Source: Aquibium oceanicum (GTDB taxonomy: Bacteria; Pseudomonadota; Alphaproteobacteria; Rhizobiales; Rhizobiaceae). Taken from it: DNA of 64,000 bases. This document shows, piece by piece, positions 16,361 to 27,941 of this stretch; positions within the stretch are counted from its first letter, which is position 1, and every line of letters begins with the position of its first letter. The position numbers and the translations under genes were made by a program. Where the stretch lies: contig NZ_CP018171.1 of assembly GCF_001889605.1 (NCBI RefSeq), positions 2,626,501 through 2,690,500 on the forward strand, read 5' to 3'. The notes below the pieces were generated by a model. It made no database searches. It had not been told where the DNA came from and saw only the letters and a program-made list of their open reading frames with translations.

Positions 16361-17235
16361 TGTCTGACGCCTTGCCCTATCACCCGTCGCCGAAGAAGCC
16401 GGACGTCGTGCTGCCCGCCGGCGCCTGCGACGCGCATTGCCATATCTTCGGGCCGGCGGCCGAGTTCCCGTTCGCTCCCGAGCGTAACTACACGCCCGTC
16501 GATGCGCCGAAGGCCAAGCTCTTCGCGCTGCACTGCCTGCTCGGCATCGAACGCGCCGTCATCGTCCAGGCGAGCTGCCACGGTACCGACAACACGGCAA
16601 TGATCGACGCGATCGCGGCAGCGGCCGGGCGCTACCGCGGTATCGCGATGGTAAAACAGGATGTGACTGATGCCGAACTCGCCGCGCTGCACGAAGGCGG
16701 CGTGCGCGGCGTGCGCTTCAATTTTGTTACGCACCTCGGACAGGATGCCGACCTCGACGCGGTACGTACGGTGATCGGCAAGGTAAAGCCCCTCGGCTGG
16801 CACGCGGTGATCCATTTCGAGGCCGACCGTCTGGAGAAGCTTGCGCCGATCCTGAAGGAACTGCCGATCACCATGGTGATCGACCACATGGGCCGGGTCG
16901 ATGCCAGCCTCGGCGTGGACCAGCCGGCGTTCCGCATGCTGGTCGACCTCATGGAGGACGAACGCTTCTGGGTGAAGGTCTGCGGCTCCGAGCGCGTGTC
17001 GCGCGCCGGCCCTCCCTTCCACGATGCCGTGCCGTTTGCCCGGATGCTGGTGGATCTTTTCCCCGATAGGGTGCTGTGGGGCACGGACTGGCCGCATCCC
17101 AACATCAAGAAGCACATGCCGGACGACGGCGCGCTGGTGGACCTGCTTGCGCTCATCGCGCCGGAGGAGGACAAACTGCGCCGCCTGCTGGTCGACAACC
17201 CGACACGGCTCTACTGGCCCGAGGAGAGGACATGA
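16357..17235 (+). CDS. ligI: Amidohydrolase, probable 2-pyrone-4,6-dicarboxylate lactonase (LigI-like)
   Basis: Predicted to open 2-pyrone-4,6-dicarboxylate to 4-oxalomesaconate in the protocatechuate 4,5-cleavage pathway. The 292-residue protein has the COG3618 features: ACDAHCHIFGPAAEFPF early, GVRGVRFNFVTHLG in the middle, FEADRLEKLAPIL..VIDHMGR, and WGTDWPHPN with the catalytic aspartate. ATG 16357 overlaps the permease stop (ATGA). LigI works without a bound metal, and this sequence keeps its HxH and DWPHPN residues. The following GalB-, aldolase- and GalD-like genes act on the same intermediates, which supports the call. Confidence 0.83.
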   Translation: MMSDALPYHPSPKKPDVVLPAGACDAHCHIFGPAAEFPFAPERNYTPVDAPKAKLFALHCLLGIERAVIVQASCHGTDNTAMIDAIAAAAGRYRGIAMVKQDVTDAELAALHEGGVRGVRFNFVTHLGQDADLDAVRTVIGKVKPLGWHAVIHFEADRLEKLAPILKELPITMVIDHMGRVDASLGVDQPAFRMLVDLMEDERFWVKVCGSERVSRAGPPFHDAVPFARMLVDLFPDRVLWGTDWPHPNIKKHMPDDGALVDLLALIAPEEDKLRRLLVDNPTRLYWPEERT

Positions 17236-18215
17236 ACCAAGCCGAACCCTGTTTCGACGTCGCCCATCTCGGGCACGTGGAACTCCTCACCGACAAGCCC
17301 GAGGAGAGTCTGGACTTCTTCGTCAACGTCTATGGCCTGACCGAGAGCGGGCGCGACGGCGATTCGGTCTATCTGCGCGCCTGGGACGATTACGAGTTCC
17401 ATTCGCTCAAGCTAACTGCCTCGAACACCACGGGCATGGCCCACTGCGGCTACCGTACAGCTTCCGAAGCGGCTTTGCAGCGCCGTGTGGCCGTCATCGA
17501 GAAGATGGGGCTGGGTATCGGCTGGACCGACGGCGACCTCGGCCACGGCCGCAGCTACCGCTTCAACAGCCCGGACGGCCACGTGTTCGAACTCTACTGG
17601 GACACCAACAAGTACGAGGCGCCCGCGGGCGAGAAGCCGGCGCTGAAGAACACCGCACAGCGCTACCACGGCCGCGGCGCGGCGCCGCGCCGCATCGACC
17701 ATTTTAACCTGCTCGCCTCCGACGTTTCGAAGATCCGCGACTTCATGGTGGAGGCGATGGGCAGCCGCGTCACCGAGATGATCCAGCTCGACAATGGCCG
17801 CATCGGCGGCTGCTGGTTCACGGTCAACAACAAGGGCTACGACATGGCCTGTACGGAGGACCATTCGGGCTCGAAGGGCCGTTTTCACCACCTGACCTAC
17901 GCCGCCGACCATCGCGACGACATCCTGCGCGCTGCGGACGTCTTCCTGGAGAACGGCGTCTTTATCGAGACAGGGCCACACAAGCACGCCATCCAGGGCA
18001 CCTTCTTCCTCTACGTCTATGAGCCCGCCGGCAACCGCGTCGAGATTGCCAATGCCGGCGCACGGCTGATCCTCGATCCCGACTGGAAGCCGGTCTTGTG
18101 GACCGAGCAGGAGCGGAAGAAGGGCCAGGCCTGGGGCCTGAAGACCATCGAGAGCTTTCACACGCACGGCACGCCGCCCGTAGCGGCCGCCTCGAACCAT
18201 GGAGACCGCAAATGA
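17232..18215 (+). CDS. Type I extradiol (VOC-fold) aromatic ring-cleavage dioxygenase
   Basis: A 327-residue two-domain vicinal-oxygen-chelate protein like catechol 2,3-dioxygenases. Iron ligands fit His157 (RIDHFNLLA), His219 (RFHHLTYA) and Glu271 (NRVEIANAG), with 62- and 52-residue spacings close to XylE (153, 214, 265). The C-terminal extension runs to residue 327. Oddly, the neighbouring enzymes belong to the 4,5-cleavage route, where ring opening is normally by the unrelated type II LigAB/GalA enzymes. It could cleave protocatechuate, gallate or another catechol. Its ATG overlaps the lactonase stop and it has GAGGAGAGG as ribosome site. Confidence 0.87.
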   Translation: MNQAEPCFDVAHLGHVELLTDKPEESLDFFVNVYGLTESGRDGDSVYLRAWDDYEFHSLKLTASNTTGMAHCGYRTASEAALQRRVAVIEKMGLGIGWTDGDLGHGRSYRFNSPDGHVFELYWDTNKYEAPAGEKPALKNTAQRYHGRGAAPRRIDHFNLLASDVSKIRDFMVEAMGSRVTEMIQLDNGRIGGCWFTVNNKGYDMACTEDHSGSKGRFHHLTYAADHRDDILRAADVFLENGVFIETGPHKHAIQGTFFLYVYEPAGNRVEIANAGARLILDPDWKPVLWTEQERKKGQAWGLKTIESFHTHGTPPVAAASNHGDRK

Positions 18216-18949
18216 CTGCAGGAACCGCGCTGGTCGTCAGCGCGCATTCGGCCGATTTCGTCTGGCGCGCGGGCGGCGCCATCGCGCTCCACGCCGGAGA
18301 GGGGATGGACGTGACGGTGGTCTGCCTCTCCTACGGCGAGCGCGGCGAGAGCGCCAAGCTCTGGCGCCAAGACGGCATGACGCTCGACCGGGTCAAGAGC
18401 GAGCGCCGGAAGGAGGCGGAAAACGCTGCGAAGGCGCTCGGCGTGGCCGACGTCCAGTTCTGGGACCTGGGCGACTATCCGATCGAACTTTCGCAGGCGT
18501 CTTTGTTCCGGCTGTCGGACCTGTTCCGAAAAATCCGCCCGAGCTTCATGCTGACGCACTCCCGAGAGGACCCCTACAATCGCGACCATCCGCTGGTCAG
18601 CCAGTTCGCGCAGGAGGCGCGCATCGTGGCGCAGGCGCACGGGCACGAGCCGGACGTGAAGGTGATCGGCGCCCCGCCGGTCATGCTGTTCGAGCCGCAC
18701 CAGCCCGAACAATGCCGCTGGATGCCGAACACGCTGCTCGACATCACGCCGGTGTGGGACAAGAAGCTCGCGGCGATCAAGTGCATGGCCGGCCAGGAGC
18801 ATCTTTGGGAATATTATACCCGCGTCGCCCTGCAGCGCGGCGCGCAGGCGGCCCGCAACTCCGACAAGAAGATAACCTACGGCGAGGCCTACGAGGCGGT
18901 GTTCCCGCACGTGCTAGAGACGCTGGTGCCGACGGAGGGGAGGGGATGA
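18212..18949 (+). CDS. galB: PIG-L-fold hydrolase, probable 4-oxalomesaconate hydratase (GalB-like)
   Basis: Predicted to add water to 4-oxalomesaconate to give 4-carboxy-4-hydroxy-2-oxoadipate. The 245-residue protein has the PIG-L zinc motif in the GalB variant [15 protein letters not shown] near residue 10 and [14 protein letters not shown] near residue 115, which supply the metal-binding Asp and His residues. LSYGERGES is another GalB-like element. ATG 18212 overlaps the dioxygenase stop by 4 bp. N-acetylglucosaminyl deacetylase function is the generic PIG-L alternative, but the pathway context favours the hydratase. Confidence 0.75.
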   Translation: MTAGTALVVSAHSADFVWRAGGAIALHAGEGMDVTVVCLSYGERGESAKLWRQDGMTLDRVKSERRKEAENAAKALGVADVQFWDLGDYPIELSQASLFRLSDLFRKIRPSFMLTHSREDPYNRDHPLVSQFAQEARIVAQAHGHEPDVKVIGAPPVMLFEPHQPEQCRWMPNTLLDITPVWDKKLAAIKCMAGQEHLWEYYTRVALQRGAQAARNSDKKITYGEAYEAVFPHVLETLVPTEGRG

Positions 18950-19617
18950 GCGTCGTTGTTCAGAACATCGAAAGAGCCGCCGGCGAGACCATCGACGGTC
19001 TCGGCGAATGCGGCGTCGCCACGGTGCACGAGGCCATGGGCCGCAAGGGCCTGATGCGCGCCTTCATGCGGCCGATCTATTCCGGTGCCCGTATTGCCGG
19101 TTCTGCGGTGACGGTGTCGATCGCGCCGGGCGACAACTGGATGATCCACGTCGCAGTGGAGCAGTGCCGGGACGGCGACATCCTCGTGGTCGCGCCGACC
19201 AGTCTGTGCGAGGACGGCTATTTCGGCGAACTGCTGGCGCGCTCGCTGATGTACCGCAAGGTGAGGGGCCTTATCATCGAGGCAGGCGTGCGCGACGTGC
19301 GCGACCTGACCGAAATCGGCTTCCCGGTCTGGTCGAAAGCGGTCTTCGCACAAGGCACGGTCAAGGAGACGCTGGGGTCGGTCAACGTTCCGGTCGTCTG
19401 TGCCGGTGCGGCGGTCAATCCCGGCGACATCATCGTGGCCGACGACGACGGCGTCTGCGTCGTTCCGCAGGCGGAAGCCGAGACGGCGCTGACGGCGAGC
19501 CGGGCCCGCGAAGCCAAGGAGGCCGAGACGCGCAAGCGGCTGATGGCGGGCGAACTCGGGCTCGACATCTACGGCATGCGCGACAAGCTCGCGGCAAAGG
19601 GGCTGAAATATGTCTGA
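18946..19617 (+). CDS. ligK: RraA-fold aldolase, probable 4-carboxy-4-hydroxy-2-oxoadipate aldolase
   Basis: Predicted to split 4-carboxy-4-hydroxy-2-oxoadipate to pyruvate and oxaloacetate, ending the pathway. The 223-residue protein has the RraA/HMG-CHA aldolase features: [19 protein letters not shown], the AGSAVTV strand, and [14 protein letters not shown] with the Arg-Asp pair that binds substrate and metal. The length fits the bacterial aldolases rather than the shorter RNase E inhibitor RraA. It overlaps the preceding gene (ATGA) and the following tautomerase by 8 bp, so it is part of the same translationally coupled set. Confidence 0.82.
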   Translation: MSVVVQNIERAAGETIDGLGECGVATVHEAMGRKGLMRAFMRPIYSGARIAGSAVTVSIAPGDNWMIHVAVEQCRDGDILVVAPTSLCEDGYFGELLARSLMYRKVRGLIIEAGVRDVRDLTEIGFPVWSKAVFAQGTVKETLGSVNVPVVCAGAAVNPGDIIVADDDGVCVVPQAEAETALTASRAREAKEAETRKRLMAGELGLDIYGMRDKLAAKGLKYV

Positions 19618-20668
19618 TGGCGTGCGCTGCATGTGGATGCGCGGCGGCACCTCGAAGGGCGGCTATTTCCTTGCAGACGACCTGCCGTCCGACACCGCGG
19701 CACGCGACGCCTTTCTGCTCGGCGTCATGGGCTCGCCCGACCCGCGCCAGATCGACGGCATGGGCGGGGCCGACCCGCTGACTTCCAAGGTCGCGGTGGT
19801 ACGGAAGTCTGCTCGCGACGGCGTGGATGTCGACTACCTCTTCCTGCAGGTCTTCGTCGACAAGCCGATCGTCACCGACGCGCAGAACTGTGGCAACATC
19901 CTCGCGGGCGTCGGCCCCTTCGCGATCGAGCGCGGGCTGGTCAAAGCGCGCGATGGCGAGACGCCCGTGCGCATCTTCATGGAAAACACCGGCCAGATCG
20001 CCGTCGCGACCGTTTCGACGCCAGGCGGAATGGTGAGCTATAAGGGCGATGCGCGCATCGACGGCGTGCCGGGTACGAGCGCGGCGGTACCAATCGAGTT
20101 CGAGGACACGGCCGGCTCCTCCTGCGGCGCGCTGCTGCCCACCGGCAACGCTGTCGACGTGATCGACGGCGTCGAAGTGACGATGATCGACAACGGCATG
20201 CCCTGCGTGGTCATGCGTGCTGCCGACATGGGCATTTCGGGAGACGAGACCCCAAAGGAACTCGAAGGCAACGCGGAGCTTCGGGCGAAGCTCGAGGCGA
20301 TCCGGCTCAAGGCCGGGCCGCTAATGAACCTGGGCGACGTCGAGAAGAAATCCGTGCCTAAGATGACCATGGTCGCGCCCGCGAAGAACGGCGGCGCGAT
20401 CTCGACGCGCACCTTCATCCCGCATTCCTGCCACTCCTCGATAGGCGTGCTCGGCGCCGTCAGTGTCGCAACGGCCTGCCTCCTGCCGGGATCGCCCGCG
20501 GCGGAAATCGCGTCCGTGGGCGAAGGCGATCGCCGCTCCCTCTCCATCGAGCATCCGACCGGCGAGATGACAGTCGTGGCGACACTTGGCGCCGACGGGG
20601 CGGTGAAGAGCGCCGCGATCCTGCGCACCGCGCGCAAACTCTTCGACGGAACCGTGTTCGCGGACTGA
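19610..20668 (+). CDS. galD: PrpF-family isomerase, probable 4-oxalomesaconate tautomerase (GalD-like)
   Basis: Predicted to interconvert the keto and enol tautomers of 4-oxalomesaconate, needed before hydration. The 352-residue protein is a PrpF/diaminopimelate epimerase-fold protein; visible elements are [16 protein letters not shown] at the start, [37 protein letters not shown], and KMTMVAPAK. These match GalD and PrpF, which share length and fold. Methylaconitate isomerase (PrpF) is the alternative, but no methylcitrate genes are here. It overlaps the aldolase gene by 8 bp. Confidence 0.82.
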   Translation: MSDGVRCMWMRGGTSKGGYFLADDLPSDTAARDAFLLGVMGSPDPRQIDGMGGADPLTSKVAVVRKSARDGVDVDYLFLQVFVDKPIVTDAQNCGNILAGVGPFAIERGLVKARDGETPVRIFMENTGQIAVATVSTPGGMVSYKGDARIDGVPGTSAAVPIEFEDTAGSSCGALLPTGNAVDVIDGVEVTMIDNGMPCVVMRAADMGISGDETPKELEGNAELRAKLEAIRLKAGPLMNLGDVEKKSVPKMTMVAPAKNGGAISTRTFIPHSCHSSIGVLGAVSVATACLLPGSPAAEIASVGEGDRRSLSIEHPTGEMTVVATLGADGAVKSAAILRTARKLFDGTVFAD

Positions 20669-20681
20669 ACGGGGCCAGCCA

Positions 20682-21572
20682 ATGCACATCGGGTTCATCG
20701 GTTTCGGGGAAGCGGCGCGCGCCTTCCAGGAAAGTCTGGCCGCCACCAGGGAGGATCACTCCTTCTCGGCCTATGACGTTCTTCTCGACCGTGAAGGCCC
20801 GGACGGCGCTTGCGCCCGTGCCATGCGGGAGCGCGACGTCGCGGCGGCGACCGCCTCTGGCGGCATGCCCGGCGCCGACTGGATCGTCAGCGCCGTCACC
20901 GCCGACCAGAGCCTGGAGGCGGCGAAGACGGCCTGCAAATGGCTGCGCGCCGGCCAGACGTTCTTCGACATCAACTCCGTCTCGCCAGACCGCAAGCGCG
21001 AGACCTCCGCGAAGGTGAATGCCACGGGCGCCGCCTATGTCGACATGGCGGTGATGGCGCCGGTGCATCCGAAGGGCCATCGCACGAAGGTGCTCCTTGC
21101 CGGCCCCGTGGCAGCCGAAACTGCCGAGCGGCTGAGCGCCCTGGGCTTCTCCTTTGAGAGCGTCGGGCCGGAGCCGGGATCGGCCACCGCTATCAAGATG
21201 GTGCGCAGCCTGTTCGTGAAGGGGCTGGAGGCGATCACCGTCGAGGCGCTGCTCGCCGCGCAGGCCTCCGGGTGCCTGGATTACATCATGGGCTCACTGT
21301 CGGGGTCTTATCCCGGCCTCGGCTGGCCGGACTTCGCGCGCTACGAGTTCGAGCGCACGCTGAAGCACGGCAAACGACGCGCCGCCGAGATGCGCGAAAG
21401 CGCCGCCACCTTGCGCGCGCTCGGGCTGCATGGCGACCTTGCCGATGCCATCGCCGAAGTGCAGGAAAAGATGGGAGGGCTCGCGGCTGAGCCAAACTTC
21501 TCGGGCGGGCTTGCGGATCTGTCGTCTCTCGTCCAGGCGAGACAGGGACGTTGCGAAAGAGGACGCGGATGA
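20682..21572 (+). CDS. NAD(P)-dependent oxidoreductase with DUF1932 C-terminal domain
   Basis: A 296-residue beta-hydroxyacid dehydrogenase-like protein. The N-terminus HIGFIGFGEAARAF is a Rossmann GxGxxA nucleotide-binding motif. The middle has WIVSAVTADQSLEAAKTA and FFDINSVSPDRKR, and the C-terminal DUF1932 domain begins around residue 190 (ATAIKMVRSLFVKGLEAITVEALLAA, with the lysine expected for catalysis). It starts 13 bp after galD and overlaps the next gene (ATGA). In this operon it could replace the missing LigC-type semialdehyde dehydrogenase or act on a hydroxy acid; that is speculation. Confidence 0.78.
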   Translation: MHIGFIGFGEAARAFQESLAATREDHSFSAYDVLLDREGPDGACARAMRERDVAAATASGGMPGADWIVSAVTADQSLEAAKTACKWLRAGQTFFDINSVSPDRKRETSAKVNATGAAYVDMAVMAPVHPKGHRTKVLLAGPVAAETAERLSALGFSFESVGPEPGSATAIKMVRSLFVKGLEAITVEALLAAQASGCLDYIMGSLSGSYPGLGWPDFARYEFERTLKHGKRRAAEMRESAATLRALGLHGDLADAIAEVQEKMGGLAAEPNFSGGLADLSSLVQARQGRCERGRG

Positions 21573-22534
21573 AACTTACCACTCTTCCGAACGGTACGCC
21601 CGACGGTCGCCTGCACATCGTCAGTCGCGACCACCGGCGCTGCCAGCCCGCGCGGTCCGTCACGACGCTGCAGGCCGCGCTGGAGGACTGGGACGCGCTC
21701 GAGCCTCTGCTCTCGGCGGAATACGAGGCCGTGAACGCCGGCGCCGGCGAACCCTTCGATCCCGCAGGAACACTGGCCCCGCTGCCGCGCGCCTGGCAGT
21801 GGCTCGACGGCTCGGCCTTCAAGAGCCACGGTCGCCTGATGCAGAAGGTGTTCAAGCTGCCGCCGGTCGATACCGGCGGGCGGCCGCTGATGTACCAAGG
21901 TGTAAGCGACCGCTTCTATGGTCCTGCAGACGATATCCGCCTCCCTTCGGAGGAGGACGGCATCGACTTCGAAGGCGAGTTCGGGATCATCACGGATGCC
22001 GTACCGATGGGCGCATCCGCCGCCGATGCACGCACGCACATCAAGCTCCTCGTCCAGATCAACGACTGGAGCCTGCGCAAAGTGGCGCCGATCGAGATGA
22101 AGACCGGCTTCGGCTGGATCCAGGCGAAACCGGCGAGTTCGATGGCGCCGGTGGCGGTGACGCCGGACGAACTTGGTCGATACTGGCGCGATGCGCGGGC
22201 CGACCTGACGCTCGATGTGCATTGGAACGGAGACCGCTTCGGCGCCGCCAACGGCTATGCGATGGGTGTGGGGTTCGACGAACTCGTGGCGCACGCCGCC
22301 TACTCGCGCGATCTCGTCGCCGGGACCGTGGTCGGTTCCGGTACCGTTTCCAACGAGAACTTCCGCGAGGTCGGTTCTTCATGCATTGCGGAGCGCCGCG
22401 GCATCGAAACGATCGACCTCGGCGAGCCGAAGACAGGCTTCATGCGCTTTGGCGATCGGGTCCGGATGGAGTCGAGACATCCGGACGGGACCCCGCTCTT
22501 CGGAGCGATCGACCAGAAAGTGGTGAGGGCCTGA
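21569..22534 (+). CDS. Fumarylacetoacetate hydrolase-family protein
   Basis: A 321-residue FAH-superfamily enzyme. The domain starts about residue 75 after an N-terminal arm. Metal ligands are expected in IDFEGEFGIITD (Glu, Glu) and further on; NDWSLR and GFGWIQAKPASSMAPVAV follow the FAH pattern, as do GSGTVSNEN and GDRVRMES near the end. Members hydrolyse or decarboxylate beta-diketo acids from aromatic breakdown. Its ATG overlaps the dehydrogenase stop. It is the last gene of the TetR-controlled operon, followed by a 160-bp gap before gyrA. Its exact step in this pathway is not clear. Confidence 0.84.
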   Translation: MKLTTLPNGTPDGRLHIVSRDHRRCQPARSVTTLQAALEDWDALEPLLSAEYEAVNAGAGEPFDPAGTLAPLPRAWQWLDGSAFKSHGRLMQKVFKLPPVDTGGRPLMYQGVSDRFYGPADDIRLPSEEDGIDFEGEFGIITDAVPMGASAADARTHIKLLVQINDWSLRKVAPIEMKTGFGWIQAKPASSMAPVAVTPDELGRYWRDARADLTLDVHWNGDRFGAANGYAMGVGFDELVAHAAYSRDLVAGTVVGSGTVSNENFREVGSSCIAERRGIETIDLGEPKTGFMRFGDRVRMESRHPDGTPLFGAIDQKVVRA

Positions 22535-22694
22535 CCGCAGCGGGATCCGCTACCGGTTAGGGCATTATCCTAACCTCGGCATCACCATGTATTTCTGCAC
22601 AGCATAGGCGCAGGCGACATCCCTGCGCGTTTGGAAAAACCGGGCCGCCGTCCTATATAACGCCCAGTGATTCCATTGACGATCGTGATCCAGT

Positions 22695-25481
<2,787 letters not shown>

Positions 25482-25500
25482 TCACCGGTCCTGGACGACA

Positions 25501-25531
25501 AAACGGCCGCCCGTCTTCCGGGCGGCCGTTT
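25501..25531. terminator. Bidirectional intrinsic terminator after gyrA
   Basis: A 13-bp perfect inverted repeat, AAACGGCCGCCCG at 25501-25513 and its complement at 25519-25531, with a five-base loop. A-rich and T-rich ends on either side let it act in both directions. It lies 20 bp after the gyrA stop and 30 bp past the end of the opposing small membrane protein gene. Confidence 0.88.
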
Positions 25532-25561
25532 GACTAATTGAACTCTGACTGGAACCTGAAC

Positions 25562-25702
25562 TTACCGGCGCAGCCCGTCGAAAGGGTTCTTGCGCGTGAC
25601 GCGAACTTCCTGTTTCTGCCGCTGTGCTTCCTCGTAGAAGCCGAAAGCCGTTGCTATCAGCATGGCGACCATCATGGCGGTTGCAAGCATCGTTATCAAC
25701 AT
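25562..25702 (-). CDS. Small single-span membrane protein (46 aa)
   Basis: A short gene read opposite to gyrA. The product has a hydrophobic N-terminal span (MLITMLATAMMVAMLIATAFGF) followed by a basic, Gln/Arg-rich tail ending NPFDGLRR. A clear AAGGAG ribosome site sits nine bases upstream of ATG 25702, and the shared terminator at 25501-25531 lies just past its stop. A longer reading frame to 25810 exists but has no ribosome site and would begin within the coaD spacer. I do not recognise a family; small membrane proteins of this sort often modulate larger membrane complexes. Confidence 0.62.
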   Translation of the reverse strand: MLITMLATAMMVAMLIATAFGFYEEAQRQKQEVRVTRKNPFDGLRR

Positions 25703-25883
25703 GGCGTCAATCTCCTTGCAGTTCGTAACGGACAGAAGCCGGATCGGTTTCAGGCGTCTGTGAATTTCCTGGCACAGGCCCCTTGAACCGAAGCTGAGAT
25801 GCCCATTCATCTGGCATTCATGTGAGCCCCTGCGACGGCCGCGCGAGATTGCGTTCCGCCCGCTGGCGGACTAGAAGCCCGCC

Positions 25884-26384
25884 ATGACAAAGCGCGTCGC
25901 AATCTATGCCGGTTCCTTCGATCCGCTCACCAACGGCCACCTCGACGTCCTGAAAGGCGCGCTCGCCGTCGCGGACGAGATCATCGTCGCCATCGGCATC
26001 CAGCCGGGCAAGACGCCGGTCTTTTCCTTCGAGGAACGGGTCGCGCTGATCGAGGCCGTGGCGAAGAGCGAAATGCCGGAAGCCGAGAACCGGCTGCGTG
26101 TGCAGGCCTTCAAAGGCCTGCTGGTAGACGCGGCGCGCGAACACGGCGCCTCCATCATGATCCGCGGCCTGCGTGACGGCACCGATCTCGACTACGAAAT
26201 GCAGATGGCGGGCATGAACGAGACGATGGCGCCGGACCTGCAGACCGTCTTTATCCCGGCCAGTCCCTCGGTTCGCACGATTACCGCCACACTCGTGCGC
26301 CAGATCGCAGCCATGGGCGGCGAGATCGGTTCCTTCGTGCCGAAGGTGGTCGCGCCCGCACTCGCCGCTAAGTTCAAGTCCTGA
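25884..26384 (+). CDS. coaD: Pantetheine-phosphate adenylyltransferase
   Basis: Transfers AMP from ATP to 4'-phosphopantetheine, the penultimate step of coenzyme A synthesis, in the cytoplasm. The 166-residue protein has the nucleotidyltransferase motif [15 protein letters not shown] near the start (TNGH is the TxGH catalytic motif), [20 protein letters not shown] in the middle and [15 protein letters not shown], the ISSTxVR-like motif. Its size and layout are standard for CoaD. It follows gyrA after about 400 bp and precedes two cyclophilin genes on the same strand, an order common in Rhizobiales. Confidence 0.96.
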   Translation: MTKRVAIYAGSFDPLTNGHLDVLKGALAVADEIIVAIGIQPGKTPVFSFEERVALIEAVAKSEMPEAENRLRVQAFKGLLVDAAREHGASIMIRGLRDGTDLDYEMQMAGMNETMAPDLQTVFIPASPSVRTITATLVRQIAAMGGEIGSFVPKVVAPALAAKFKS

Positions 26385-26406
26385 TCAACGAATAGGGAGT
26401 TACTCC

Positions 26407-26982
26407 ATGCTGCTTTCCAGGCTGGCTTCGGCCGCTGTCCTTTCGGCAGGTCTCGTCTTCGGCGCCGTCGCGGCGGAACCGGAAAACACGATGATCCTCG
26501 AACTCGAGGACGGCAACGTCGTCATCGCACTTCGCCCTGACCTCGCGCCGGAGCACGTCGAGCGCATCAAGCAGCTCGTGCGGGACGGCGAGTACGACAA
26601 CGTCGCATTCCACCGGGTGATCGAAGGCTTCATGGCGCAGACCGGCGACGTGCAGTTCGGCGACATGGAGAACGGCTTCAACGCGCGGCGCGCCGGCACC
26701 GGCGGTTCCAGCCTGCCGGACCTGCCGGCGGAGTTCTCCTCGGAGCATTTCGTGCGCGGCACGGTCGGCATGGCGCGCGCGCAGGATCCGGATTCGGCGA
26801 ACTCGCAGTTCTTCATCATGTTCGCGCCCGCGCCCAACCTCGACAATGCCTACACGATCGTCGGCGAGGTCGAGGAAGGCATGGAAAATGTGGACAAGAT
26901 CAAGAAGGGGGATCCCGCGCTGAACGGCGTGGTATCCGCGCCCGACCGCATCATCGACGCCCGCATCGCGGCTGACCAGTAG
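26407..26982 (+). CDS. Periplasmic peptidyl-prolyl cis-trans isomerase (cyclophilin)
   Basis: Catalyses proline isomerisation in exported proteins. The 191-residue precursor has a signal peptide (LLSRLASAAVLSAGLVFGAVAA) and then a cyclophilin domain: MILELEDGNVVIALRPDLAPEHVERIKQLV, the catalytic arginine region [16 protein letters not shown], and SQFFIMFAPAPNLDNAYTIVGEV. The FMAQTGD and SQFFI motifs are diagnostic. It lies 22 bp after coaD and is followed 48 bp later by a cytoplasmic paralogue, so a tandem duplication with different targeting is likely. Confidence 0.93.
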   Translation: MLLSRLASAAVLSAGLVFGAVAAEPENTMILELEDGNVVIALRPDLAPEHVERIKQLVRDGEYDNVAFHRVIEGFMAQTGDVQFGDMENGFNARRAGTGGSSLPDLPAEFSSEHFVRGTVGMARAQDPDSANSQFFIMFAPAPNLDNAYTIVGEVEEGMENVDKIKKGDPALNGVVSAPDRIIDARIAADQ

Positions 26983-27030
26983 GGCGGCCGGCAACGGTCG
27001 CGTAGAAGCATCATCGAAAGGAACATTGGA

Positions 27031-27543
27031 ATGGCGGACATCAAAGATCCGGAAAACACGATCCTGATGGAGACGACCAAGGGGAACGTCACCATCGAAC
27101 TCTTCCCGGACCTCGCCCCCGGCCATGTCGGCCGGATCAAGGAACTCGCGCGCGAAGGCGCCTATGACGGCGTGGTCTTCCACCGCGTCATCGACGGCTT
27201 CATGGCGCAGACCGGCGACGTCAAGTTCGGCAAGTCGGGCGGATCGTCGTTCAATCCCGGCCGCGCCGGCATGGGCGGCTCGGACAAGCCGGACCTGAAG
27301 GCCGAGTTTTCCAACATGAACCATGCGCGCGGTACCTGCTCGATGGCTCGTTCGCAGAACCCGAACTCAGCCAACTCGCAGTTCTTCATCTGCTTCGAGG
27401 ACGCCGGCTTCCTGAACCGGCAGTACACGGTCTGGGGCCAGGTGATCGAGGGCATGGAGAACGTCGACAAGATCAAGCGCGGCGAGCCCGTGCAGGATCC
27501 CGACAAGATCGTTTCCATGAAGGTCGCCGCGGACGTGAAGTGA
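27031..27543 (+). CDS. ppiB: Cytoplasmic peptidyl-prolyl cis-trans isomerase (cyclophilin B type)
   Basis: A 170-residue cyclophilin without a signal peptide, a paralogue of the preceding gene. Motifs are [20 protein letters not shown] (catalytic Arg and Gln), [25 protein letters not shown] and [19 protein letters not shown]. It accelerates folding of cytoplasmic proteins. GAAAGGAAC before ATG 27031 provides the ribosome site. Its stop overlaps the next gene's start (TGATG). Confidence 0.94.
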   Translation: MADIKDPENTILMETTKGNVTIELFPDLAPGHVGRIKELAREGAYDGVVFHRVIDGFMAQTGDVKFGKSGGSSFNPGRAGMGGSDKPDLKAEFSNMNHARGTCSMARSQNPNSANSQFFICFEDAGFLNRQYTVWGQVIEGMENVDKIKRGEPVQDPDKIVSMKVAADVK

Positions 27544-27941
27544 TGCGCGGGACGGCGATCGCAATTCTGGCGGGACTGCTTGCGGGGGCGACCTCGCCGG
27601 CACTCGCGACCGGAGAGATCGTCTGTTCCGCCGAAGACGTGTCGGTCGACCTGCTGGTCGGCCGCCTCGACGTTCTTTCGGTCCTGCGCGCCGTCGTCAC
27701 GATCGGCGACGACATCTGGACGACGGAGCCGGATGTGTTTCCCGGCACGCCAATCACCGTGGGACAGGCCTTCGAGGCCGACGGCATGCTGCTCGTCGAC
27801 CTCACGGACGACGCCGTCAACGAGGTTCTGGGCCGCCTTCGTGCCTTCTCCGCCACGGAAGGAGACAGTTCTGCCACCGGTGGCGTCTTCACCTTCAAGG
27901 GCGAGGGCGCCTTCGTCGTCGACTGCTCCGAACGGGGATGA
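27543..27941 (+). CDS. Exported hypothetical protein
   Basis: A 132-residue protein with a signal peptide ([21 protein letters not shown]) and a small mature domain. The segment [28 protein letters not shown] and a closing [12 protein letters not shown] place one cysteine near each end of the mature protein, so a disulfide is plausible. ATG 27543 shares bases with the ppiB stop (TGATG) and its own stop overlaps queA (ATGA), so it is translationally linked to both. Homologues in this position are frequent in rhizobia, but I know of no assigned function. Confidence 0.68.
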   Translation: MRGTAIAILAGLLAGATSPALATGEIVCSAEDVSVDLLVGRLDVLSVLRAVVTIGDDIWTTEPDVFPGTPITVGQAFEADGMLLVDLTDDAVNEVLGRLRAFSATEGDSSATGGVFTFKGEGAFVVDCSERG

